64,000 nucleotides of DNA, taken from Trematomus loennbergii (taxonomy: Eukaryota > Chordata > Actinopteri > Perciformes > Nototheniidae). This document shows positions 14,230 through 27,272 of this stretch, piece by piece. Below the pieces are notes generated by a model. The model was not told the origin of the DNA, ran no database searches, and worked only from the letters and a program-made list of their open reading frames with translations. How positions within the stretch are numbered: position 1 is the stretch's first letter; each line of letters begins with the position of its first letter. The stretch is taken from positions 13,235,879-13,299,878 of the forward strand of contig JAAOOA010000006.1 in the NCBI GenBank assembly GCA_012861695.1, in the 5' to 3' direction. The position numbers and the translations under genes are program-made.

Positions 14230-15384
14230 AAAGCAGCACATACTCACACATATTGTCTTAAAATTGTCCACAAAAGCTTACAAAGTAGTAACTATGGTCA
14301 TTAGTTTTACTGGCATTTAAATTATTTAGCACTTAACCGTATGTGTAATTTCCCCTTTAAGCATGGTCTTTTGCTGATCAAATTCCCATTGCTGTTTAAA
14401 AGGATTGTACTCTCCTCCTTCTCTTCCTCCCCCTCCGCGCCTTCCCTAACTCTGACTCCACTGCCTATCTGATTGGTATTAACAGGATTATCAATGCTGC
14501 TGCCATAATTAGACGCAACGCACCACAATTACTGATATAGATCAGGAAGATTAAACTACATTATGTGGAGCTTGCCTCCAGGCAATACATCTAATGGGTT
14601 TGGATCATGTATACTTGTTGATATCTACATGTCAGTATTTATAAAACACTCTGCCATTATTTCCATAAGACTTACAGTAGCTGATAATTGTTGGCTCCCA
14701 ACCCGCTTGAAGCCTGGCAGATACTCTATAAACAAATGAATGAGTCCTCTATCAGTGCCTACAGCTGACTCCAACTTAAGGTGATGCCATGGTCTTTATT
14801 ACAGTACAATATTTGGAGTGTTCTATAATGCTTTCATCTTTATGGAGCCATATATTTAGAGGGGAGTGACGGAGGAGATGGAATAAAGAGTGTTGTTATT
14901 GTTTGACATCAACTCCCAATGTCACGGCACATCGTATGAACCAAAGTCCGCTGAGCTGTAGAATGCTTCCACAGTCGAAAACATTATATTTATGCTTTAA
15001 CATACTCGGCTGTGTTACATTAGTCTCCAGACTGTATTAACCTGAATCGCTGTAAGACCTGCTGTTTAGGGATCCTCCCATATTTCGACTCGTATCACTG
15101 ACATATACGGCGCGTAAAGAATATGGCCATCTGGGGGAGCTGCATTTAGCAGGTCCCTGTGCAGAAGAGGAACATCTGTCTTTATCAGCAGCGGTTAACT
15201 TGGTACAGGAAACTCAGCACATGTAATTCATGCAATATTTAGAGAGGGTCAGAGTGCTCCTCTGGGGATGGAGACAGTCTCTGTTGCACAGACTGCATGA
15301 TTGACCTGGGCCTGATCTGCGGAGAGGTGCCAGCTCTGATCTCTTTAAAGGACGATGCAGCACACAGGAATGTCATGCTTTAAA
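14230..15384. other. Unique sequence, no gene seen
   Basis: Unique DNA. The minus-strand frame at 14322-14528 is not recognisable. The stretch 14930-15350 has balanced composition and could hold regulatory sequence, but no specific motif stands out. Confidence 0.45.
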
Positions 15385-15601
<217 letters not shown>

Positions 15602-16158
15602 TGCTGATGTTGTGCTTCTGACTGATAAAGCAATAACACAGCAGTAACACATTTAGAGTTTAAATTATAGATACAGTTAGTGAAATTGAGATGAGTATCA
15701 GCTGTACTGATATTGCATTTAGTCCAAAGGTCAAAGTGCTCAAGTTATGTAATTTGTAAGAATACATTTTAGTCACTTTACTTCAGAGTTTAAATTGTAT
15801 AATCCTTTATACATCTGCATATCTATGTTTCAGTGGTAAATACTGTACTATTAACTTTGCTACATTACACAACACATATGACCAATTTATAAAATATGTA
15901 GCCAGTATGAAGAATAATCTACCCAATATGTAAAGCTGCTAAAATACATATTATAGTAGCCATTACTTATGATGTTTATGAAAAAGGCCATCCTGAGAGT
16001 TTCATCTTTTAAGTTAATTATTCTTTGCTTAAGGGTACATTTTGAATAGAAAATATTTTTATTTTGATACTTGTTCTTGAAAATCAAATATTAAAGATTT
16101 TCCCTACTCTTTGTAAAAATGTGGTGAAGCAGCATGTGAATGGTAAACTGCAGCACTA
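15602..16158. other. AT-rich unique sequence
   Basis: Strongly AT-rich with no gene signal. It ends at the TA that flanks the fold-back transposon. Confidence 0.55.
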
Positions 16159-16160
16159 TA

Positions 16161-16601
16161 GAGAACCGCAGTGACGCGTCCTAAAACCCGGAAGTAAACT
16201 TCTTCCGGTTCCTTCGACAAAAATGCAATGCAATTTCTCCATAGGATTTTGGAAAATAGCTTGAAATAAGGTCTGTGGTTGACACACATTTAAGAGACAG
16301 ATCACGTTTTGTTCAGCCGGGTAATCTCCACATGTCTACCCTACTTTTATAATTTTCTAATCTAAATTTAATCGATAGATTTATGATCGATAGATTTATG
16401 ATTAGAAAATTAGAAAAGATGGGTAGACATGTGGAGATTATCCGACTAAACAAAACGTGATCCGTCTCTTAAATGTGTGTCAACCACAGACCTTATTTCA
16501 AGCTATTTTCCAAAATCCTATGGAGAAATTGCATTGCATTTTTGTCGAAGGAACCGGAAGGAGTTTACTTCCGGGTTTTAGGACGCGTCACTGCGGTTCT
16601 C
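16161..16601. mobile_element. Fold-back (long-TIR) MITE, 441 bp
   Basis: Two arms of about 200 bp (16161-16362 and 16400-16601) are near-perfect reverse complements around a 37-nt loop (16363-16399). The ends read GAGAACCGCAGTGACGCG. TA lies immediately outside both ends (16159-16160 and 16602-16603), consistent with a TA target-site duplication of the Tc1/mariner type, although the superfamily is not proven. The loop contains ATCGATAGATTTATG in two tandem copies. A transcript would form a hairpin with a stem of about 200 bp. The two open frames in this region (16104-16289 minus, 16457-16642 plus) are mirror images from the arms and not genes. Confidence 0.92.
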
Positions 16602-16603
16602 TA

Positions 16604-19600
16604 TTGAATGATAATAACAGACAAAGATACAGGTCAATTTAGTTATACGGAATTTACCTTATTATGTATTTGATGTACTCGTGGAACCTTGGGTACATTT
16701 CTATGGCTGTGTGGGTCCTAAACCTTGAACTCTGCTTTGGTAGGTTACCATTATTTCAAAGGTGTTGAAACCTAGGAGCTATTTGATGGCTATTGGGGAA
16801 CTGTGTGTGTTCGTAAAGGTTTGGGTTTTGTTGGAGCAGGTTTCTCCCTGCTGTTTTGTATTAGGAACGAATAATGTAACTGTGACTTAAACATTGCAGA
16901 AACACAAGTGTACAACATATTATTTGTGTTGTGTCATATTTGTGTGTTATTTTGCTTTTCATGGTTTCCACTGGCATGTGCAGCTGTTGTTCAGGAGTAC
17001 AATGCAGCTCTTATTTCTTTCTTCCTATGGTTGCTCACAAGCCACCTCCTCTGCCATATAGTCAACACTCAGTCAGTGTTCACTCAGTATTTCTTGGCAA
17101 CGGTCCTGTCTTTTCTTAGGGGTGTCACGCTGTAGCGTTGCTCCTACATTCAAATCAAAGCCCAACAGAAGCAGAGAGAGGGAGGAAGGCTGAAGTCCTC
17201 CCAATCTCCCACCCACACACATTCCAATGCACAAAAGAAACAATAAAGATGCACAAAGTACACACTACTGACACGCATTCATCTGACACGCACACATCAT
17301 CAAGATGCAACATGAGGGTCACCTACCTCAATCTGTCACTCTGTTACTTATAAGAGATGGTACATATGCATGCTTCTTTAGTTTGTAAATAATGCATACT
17401 GGTATTCCTAAATAGTATATGAGTTACAATGTGTGAACTCATCGGATACAATTATAGGAGTCCCATAATCTAAGGATACCTATATTATAGTATAGCAGTG
17501 CACAAAGTATAAACATAACTATTTTCCAGGAGGTTAAGAAGCTTTATTCTAACAAGCTGACAAAATGGCTGCAGTCCTTTTTTTTTATCTGTTCCAATAT
17601 CGTCTCTGGTGATAGAATCTCCTTCTTATTGAACCAATCATCCCATCACAGATACACAATGATGATTCTTGCATCATAACTTTAAACTAACAGAATATTC
17701 TCTCCAGCTCTAAGCTGGCCTGACTTTTTTTTTTTCTTTCTTTCCTGCTAAGTGATCTGCCATTGTGCGACAACTGCTCCATTAAAAATGTAACATTATC
17801 TAGAAATGAAGCCAATAACCTGTTAAGATATATGAAACTCATTTGTGTAATGTTTGAGAAATTGCTGCCAGGGGGTTGTGGATATATGCGGTCTCTGGTG
17901 CCAGTGCTGAAGATTCGAAAAAGGGGAGGTAAATATTTCAAATAAGAATAATATCGCCATGAAACCATTTGCAAACTTAAAGGGCATACACACACACATG
18001 CACACGCACAGACACACACACAATATCTTCGAGGCTTTGAAATGGCATGATATAAAAATGCTGTCCTTCATGCTCTGCAGCTGATGTCTGATATTTCATC
18101 CTTGTTGTTTTATTAAAGATTTAAACAAGTTTACATCTCTCACAAATACAAATTAGCCAATTTCTTTGACAACCACTCTGATCTAATGGGAAAGATATGA
18201 AGAGGAGAGGAGAAAGGGATGGAATGCGAAACTGAAATTGTGATTGTATATTATATTGCTGTATCTGAATTTAATACATTTAAAGAAAACATAATTTTAA
18301 GTTATCAGTGCAGAGGCGGGCAGTTTCACATTCTATTGAATATGACTATGTCAGGATAAAAGCGTATGGGAATTCAGCATGCGTTTAAAATTGACACAAT
18401 AACTTCCTGCCATTAGTATTGAGCAGGCAAATAAGCATCTGTTTAAGCATCGTTTTTCTCAATACAATTTGTGCGTATTAATGGATGTACAGTTTGAGTG
18501 AATAGGACACTTCTTGTAGTCTTACCTTCCTCCATCATCTTATGTTTTTCCTGTTATAACTTTGTCGAACAACTTATTTAGCCGTTGTTTTATCTTCCGC
18601 ATTTACCACACTTAATTTGTCTATGTCTCGTTCTTTTGTCAGCTCTTATGTCTCCGCATCCTCAAAGTCAATCGATTATTTCCATGGCTGAGGTTCTTGC
18701 TCTCATCTGACGCATTGGGTATCTATCCTTGGCTCTCTGACCCGGGCCAACCCCCGCCTTACCCTGTGGCTCCTTCCGAACTTTGATGGCAGCATCCATA
18801 TCCATGTCACCAGTCTGACACTGTCCGTCCTGCATCAATAAACATTTGGGGAAGGCAGATTTTTTCTGGCTGAATAATTTATAGTGTATGATTAGAAACT
18901 CTATCCTGAGTGGAGGATCTGGTTGCGTGTATGTTTGTCTTGGATCTTTACAATAAAACATGACCCAGTCTGATTAGAAAGTCCGGTGCCACAGAGCTTG
19001 TTGGCTCGGTGTATGAGTGTGTGATTGTCTGTGTGAGAAGCAGCGAGAGTGAATGACAAGACTATTGGATATAGGTAATTTTTGTGGCTTTCTATAAGCA
19101 GACATAGATAATATATTTTTTTAATTGTTTTTTAAGGCTTGATGTCTCAGACTGTCAAGGAGCTGTTATACATGATTTAATGAATCACAGACATTTATTT
19201 TCTGCAAAAACTGAGACAATTCTCCAAAGATTGTCACAACAATCCCGAAAAGTACAAACGCAATTAATTAATGTTTGAACTTCATATCCACAGTTAGTAA
19301 TACATCTAATAATCCAGTTCTGGTTATGCTGAATCCGAGTCTTATATAGTTTTGTGGTCTTTTGTTTAGTTAATGTCAAGCTATTTTTTTTCCAACCACT
19401 TACTGAAGTTGATCTTGCAGTAGCACATTTACTCAACAGGGTGAACAGTGAAATCAAAAAAATCACCGACAGTGAAAATAAATAAAATCTGTATTTAAAA
19501 ATGCCATTTTTTCTAATGGTTTAGACCTCAATACTTACCATCATCATCTGAAAGTAAACTAAACTTGAACTTTCCTGTTCCAGCACCCCATTGATTTTAC

Positions 19601-20194
19601 AAATTGCAGAGGCGTATTTGGCATTTTCAAAATCTAAAACCTTCCAGTTAACAGAGGCAGACATGAGGCGTCTGACAGGCACTGTTGTCCTTCACTGGGG
19701 CTGCTTCTCTTTGTGTTTCACAGGGACGGTAGAGAAAGCGCATCATGAACTTCTCATCATACAGTAGCAAGGAGTGTGTTTGGGGCGGGGAGGGGGTGTT
19801 ATGTTCATTAGCACAGTCAAAATGCCTGGAGGCATAAGCAGAGAAGGAGTGAGGGAAGGAGAGTGGGGTGGGTGGGGGTGGCTTGTATGGAAATTGACCA
19901 GTGTGCTGTAACTGTTCATCTGGTGTAGGCCTTTGAAGTGAGCTGTTCAACACTGCAGCCGGCCTTGTTCTTGATAATTGCCTAAATGATCTCCGTGGAG
20001 CGTTGGCTTGTGTTACAACTGAACTAATCCAGGGGCAACCCACTGATTTGACAGAGAGCTCTTCGCCATGTCAGTCCCCCCCCCACCCCCCCGCCTCCTT
20101 CGCCCAAACAACAGCCTATCTTCCATTCTGTTTTGTCTGTTTTATTAGACTTGCACAGCAGGGGGTGTCATGGTAGTGATGTTGGTTCTGGAGG
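16604..20194. other. 3.6 kb unique sequence, no gene recognised
   Basis: Mostly unique AT-rich DNA. A short CA-rich patch lies at about 17987-18022. A GC-balanced stretch at 18660-18960 and a G-rich stretch at about 19780-19890 (runs separated by single T) stand out mildly. The minus-strand frame at 19648-20043 is proline-rich with no domain. Confidence 0.45.
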
Positions 20195-20420
20195 CAAGTG
20201 GGGGGTTCTGTTTGTTGTAGGAATGATGGCCCCTGTGCTCCCCAAGCTTAGCTACACGCTTAACCCGCACTCCTTGACATCATACCCTCCGCTCGCCCCC
20301 ATTGATATGTAAATGAGCAGCAGCCCCGTTTGCAAATGAGGGAGGAATAATTAGTCAGGAGCACTTAGCAACAACAACAATAATACACGCGTCTGATCCA
20401 GGCTGAGCTGCTCTCTCTTT
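20195..20420. promoter_or_regulatory. Candidate enhancer: paired octamer-like and homeodomain sites
   Basis: ATGTAAATGAG (about 20307-20317) and TTGCAAATGAG (about 20330-20340) are near-repeats of a POU octamer-like site, 23 bp apart. They are followed by AATAATTAGTCA, which contains a TAATTA-class homeodomain core. The block has balanced composition and no repeat signature. POU/homeodomain clusters of this kind are typical of developmental enhancers. The enhancer role is inferred. Confidence 0.35.
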
Positions 20421-22058
20421 GTCGTTTGAGATGCTGCTGGCAATCAGACAAGCCCCCCCCTTCCCTTTCCCCTCCATTGCAGCACCAGAGACACTGGTGG
20501 GTGGTGGGGCATCCACAACAAGTACAGTGTTTGGCCTTTTGGAGCCTCACCAGGGTTTAGGGAGCCAGTGGAGCATGGAGGCCAAGCAGAGCCCTAGGCC
20601 AAGAGCACAGAGTACAGAGCACAGCCTGGGTTGGAGACCTCTCCGGTATGCAGGGAGGTCAGAGCAGAGAGCGAGCCGGAGAGGAAGTATTGTGGATACC
20701 CTGAGACCGGAGCTTTACAGGTCCTGGAGGAAGAAAAAGCACCGTCACACACATGTCCATGAAAAGGCAAGGCTTAAGTGAAAAAATGAAATTTCAGTTT
20801 AGTTTTAAGTGAGGAAAGTACCATGTTAATTTGTCTATGTTAGAATGAATAAGAGCAATGGGTAAGTTGATGAAAACAAAATGGCCGAAAATATAAACAG
20901 CAACCATTTCGGGAAAATGACTCGGTACCTTGACTGGGAACAATGGATTATGTCCAATTTACATACAGCGCCAGTGCTTCAAAGAGACGGGTGTCATGTT
21001 AGTGCTCCGGTGCCAGGCGTAATGAAGAGCCCCCCTCCCACTGTCCCAGGACAGGCCCAGTGGCAGGGTATCAGGTACACTAAGGTCCCGTATAAAAGCG
21101 GCCCCTATGAATTATAAATCATAGGCCACTGGAGCCACAGCTTGTGGGATACAGAGGGGTAAGAGGGACTATATTCCCGGAACAAAGGACAGCAATGGGA
21201 GGGGGAAAGGTTGAGAGGTGGTGGGGTTAGTGTCATACAGGAAAAGTTGAAGGACAGAGAACGTGATAGTGTGTGTTGCCTGTCGTTATCGAACACAAGT
21301 GATATCTCTGTGGTATTGACAAAAAAAGGATTCAAATAATGTAAGGAGCCAATACAGTGTAGTTATATGTTCCACATGTGTTTTTCACCCCATGGAGAGG
21401 CAATGGGAAGGGCTAAGATTTCTGAATATTTTTGGTCACCATTTTGTGTATTGGCACACATGAGAATAAGCAAGAGTGCACATGTTTTTCTTTATTCTTG
21501 TGTTCATGTGAAAAATATTGAACCGGCATGATATTTCTGGTCCTCCCCAATGGTCAGTGGGTTGTAGGCCTGGTTCAGTCAGAGGTGATTGAATAGAAAT
21601 ATTGTTTTATTTCCCTCTTTTTTTTGGGAGGGGGGGCATGCTGATGAAAGGTTGATTGATATGGTGTCAGGAGCTCTGTGATGGATTAAATTGTGTGTGC
21701 AGACGTGGCCCTGGCCAGTCATGGCTGTTGCCGCCTTTTCCGCCAGCCACTGCTGCGGCAGCTTTAAGAAAATTTGATTTTCGCAGCTCAGAAACACACG
21801 GCAGCCCCTTTCTCTCCGCTGCCTGACTTCCATTTAGTTTGAGAGTGCACAAGTGATTCTTTATTGGATGAAATCTGCGCCGGATTGGATAAAGTGTTAG
21901 AGCGCTGAGCCATCTATCACTATCACCGCCCCAGCTCCAGTTTCATTTTAAAAGAAAAGAATGAAAGCAGAAAAAACTGAAAAGAAGAAGAAGAAAAACA
22001 GACAGCCATAGGATGTTGGAGATTTGAAAATTAACTGTGGCAAGGGAAAAAAAGATCC
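20421..22058. other. Unique sequence, no gene recognised
   Basis: A plus-strand frame at 20419-20781 is open but has no known domain and no splice context. A GC-balanced stretch runs to about 21130. The remainder is ordinary unique DNA, with a homopurine stretch near 21970-22000. Confidence 0.45.
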
Positions 22059-22097
22059 ATCCTCCAACAAGTAAGCCTGTTTCCTCTGTTGGAGGAT
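22059..22097. repeat. Hairpin, 11-bp perfect stem
   Basis: ATCCTCCAACA (22059-22069) pairs exactly with TGTTGGAGGAT (22087-22097) across a 17-nt loop. It is too short for a typical microRNA precursor. Confidence 0.8.
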
Positions 22098-23981
22098 ACC
22101 AAGCTTTTTACTGTAGAGATGCCTCCAAGACCCACTAGTCTCTCAAGCTCTCCTGTCTCATAACGTCTGACCAGCTCCAGCGCACACCTGGTCACATCCT
22201 GCTCCTAGTTGTTGCTTTTTCTTCCTTATATGACCCATCACACAACTCTGAGGTCTTGTGATGCTAGTACAAACATTAACAAATGTTGTATTTTTATGAG
22301 GCCTTATAAATAAGTACCTATGTGGCAGGCAGCAGGACACATTTGTTTAAATTGGATTACATATTCTAATATTGAATGTCAGTATCAGTCAGGAGTTGGT
22401 TCTCTCATTTAAAATATGTTATGAAACTTGTCTTTTCTAAATGGATGACACTTCACCAGCCTTACATGCCTTCTGAATTATTTTGTCTTATTAGATATTT
22501 TTAGAGCAATGCTTTAATTACATGTAAAGATGTTAATTTGAATTGACACCTGTAAGCAGAAATTAATTCTACTTTCTGCTTGCAGATGTCTAGCCTTTCC
22601 AAAAATGATCTTCAACCAAAGAAAGCAATACAATAAAAAAAGATGCAAGATATATTTGCTAAACATTCCTGTTAATAATACTGGTGAGTGTTTTTCTTAA
22701 TAATTTAACTTTTGCACAGCTGTGACAGAAATACATTTGGGATGTCACAGCCCAGTTGGAACCAAAAGGCTGTTGAACTGTTGGTCGCCTGCAGCCAGGG
22801 CAGTCTGCAGATATCTGTGCTCTCTGACAGTGGGGAAAAGCTGTGTGACAGAGCCCCTGACCCCACAAACCCTCCACCCAGTCCCCCCCACCTACATAAG
22901 TGCAGTCACCCTCGTCCGGCCTGCATCTCTCGTCATTCGCCTGGCACACCAGGGCTAAGTCTAAACCTGCAAATTAGTCAAAGTTGTTTGTGCACATCGG
23001 ACCATCTCTCTTCCATTCATTTTTAAACACTATCCTTTATGTCCCCGGTCTGTCCATTAGTGCTCTGCTCTATAAAGCAAATGGCCGTGAATTTACCTCC
23101 GGGCAATACACACGAGAGCATCGGAAGGAAGAAGAAGAAAAGAGAGCTGGGTGAAAAAGGCGGCAAAAATGGTGAAACTCCTATGTATTTCATTTCGTCT
23201 TGCATAATTCATTTCGAAATGCATCTTGGATGATGTAAATCTTTTCAGAGGCACCCACTATTCCAAGCCTTTACCCTTAAATGTCTCTGTGGTTGAAGTG
23301 TCCTGAGGCAGTTTGGACCCACCAGCCTTCCCCACCCCCAGCCTTAATAAATCATTACGCAGTAGAGCCACACTTATCAAGCTGGTCAGAGACCATTAAT
23401 GAGCGCAGGGACCACGACTCTGCACAGCCTGAGAAATAGAGCACATTTAAACACACACTACTCAGGATGAATGCCCACATTGGTGAGCCCCCTGTATCAC
23501 ATCTGCATCATGAATAGCAGCCCCGATACCACAGACTGTCTGAGAGATCCACACATTACTTAAGCTGCGATGCAGCTAACTCTGTCTGACATGTCCACTG
23601 GCCAGCGCTGAGTGCCCTCTATGGAGCGCTTGGATTATTTCCTGGATCCCGATGGGTCCCATGAGGCCTTATGACCTTTGCTCCTATGCTCTGGTTATGA
23701 TGGCCCTTCAGAGAAGCGAACATACTTGCAAGTCAGACTCAGGTCGTGTCCCTGAATAATGATCTTCAGCTTCTTATGTCCACTGTGTGAAAATATATGT
23801 GCTTCTTTGAATCAAACCTTGACCAAGAGACATTTCAAGATGATGTCATTAATATTTTTCTTTGAAATACAGTTTTAGGCCCAATGATTTCATTATTCTT
23901 TTGAAGTGAATACTAAGCCACTCAAATAGCTACTTCCTAACTTTATCTCATGTTGAATTAGTCAGATGCTGTATTCTTTGC
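22098..23981. other. Unique sequence with a GC-balanced block near 23.3-23.7 kb
   Basis: No gene recognised. The open frames at 22659-23026 overlap on both strands and show no domain. The interval 23300-23720 is GC-balanced, repeat-free and contains ATTAAT/AATAAATCATTA motifs, so it could be a conserved non-coding element. Confidence 0.35.
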
Positions 23982-24047
23982 TATAAAAGAGTCAGAAGTT
24001 CAAAGAGTTTGAACGGATTCTGACAACCAATTTTGTGGTTGTCAGAA

Positions 24048-24050
<3 letters not shown>
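23982..24050 (+). repeat. Double-hairpin module, copy A
   Basis: The 69-bp unit starts TATAAAAGAGTCAG and contains two consecutive hairpins. The first is GTTCAAA-GAG-TTTGAAC (23998-24014). The second has a perfect 15-bp stem starting GGATTCTGACAACCA with a 6-nt ATTTTG loop (24015-24050). It is followed without any spacer by a (TG)n array. A copy with 68 of 69 identical bases lies in opposite orientation at 55448-55516. Similarity stops outside the unit, so this behaves as a discrete mobile or seeded unit. Family unknown. Confidence 0.85.
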
Positions 24051-26104
<2,054 letters not shown>

Positions 26105-26148
26105 TGTGTGTGTGCGTGTGCGTGTGCGTGTGCGTGTGCGTGTGTGTT
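26105..26148. repeat. (GTGTGC)n variant microsatellite
   Basis: GT units with a regular C every six bases (GTGTGC repeated about five times), flanked by pure GT. Confidence 0.9.
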
Positions 26149-26600
26149 TAAGGCATTCATGAGATTAGTGTGAACCTTGTTGTCCCTGAAGGTGCAGAGG
26201 CTAGGCACACTGCCGCCGCTCATATGCATCTCTTTTATTGTCTATTGTGTGTAATCACGGTCCTCTTGCTTCATGGTGCCAGACTTTTGACCTTTTTATT
26301 CTGCTGTCCATTTACAGCTGCCCCGCAACCTAACAGGCATCATACTGAACAGATGTGCATGGGGGCTGCCACTGAATGCTAATGAAGACTTTTCCAAACC
26401 AAATCCTTTTCTTATAAGGGATGACAGAATAAAAAATTATAGTTTAAGGCATTTTGAATCCAATTTTACAGAAATGATTGATTCATTAAAATGTAAAAAG
26501 CTTAAGTTATGACTAAAACTCTGTTAGTAGTAGGCCCCATGAGTGTATGTTTGTATGTGTCTGTCCATGTGTGCACATGACTGTGGAGTGTGCATATCTA
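26149..26600. other. Unique sequence, no gene seen
   Basis: The plus-strand frame at 26170-26382 has no recognisable domain. The rest is AT-rich. Confidence 0.5.
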
Positions 26601-26643
26601 ACATGCATGTGCGTGCATGTCCGTGCATGTCCGTGCATGTGCG
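26601..26643. repeat. 10-bp minisatellite (TGCATG-containing)
   Basis: Four tandem 10-bp units related to CCGTGCATGT occupy 26601-26640 in a TG-rich neighbourhood. Confidence 0.85.

Positions 26644-27272
<629 letters not shown>

Noticed and set aside
16457..16642. Two similar small peptides encoded on opposite strands near 16.1-16.6 kb
   Set aside because: They are the same sequence read from the two arms of the fold-back transposon.
19648..20043. 131-aa minus-strand proline-rich frame
   Set aside because: No known domain, and proline content comes from C-rich low-complexity DNA.
20419..20781. 120-aa plus-strand frame next to the octamer-site block
   Set aside because: No domain and no splice signals in a sensible arrangement; more likely chance openness in GC-richer DNA.
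22059..22097. Hairpin as a microRNA precursor
   Set aside because: An 11-bp stem is far too short and no known mature sequence was recognised.
26601..26643. Regular spaced 10-bp repeats as a possible CRISPR-like array
   Set aside because: Units are contiguous with no unique spacers, so this is a minisatellite in eukaryotic DNA.
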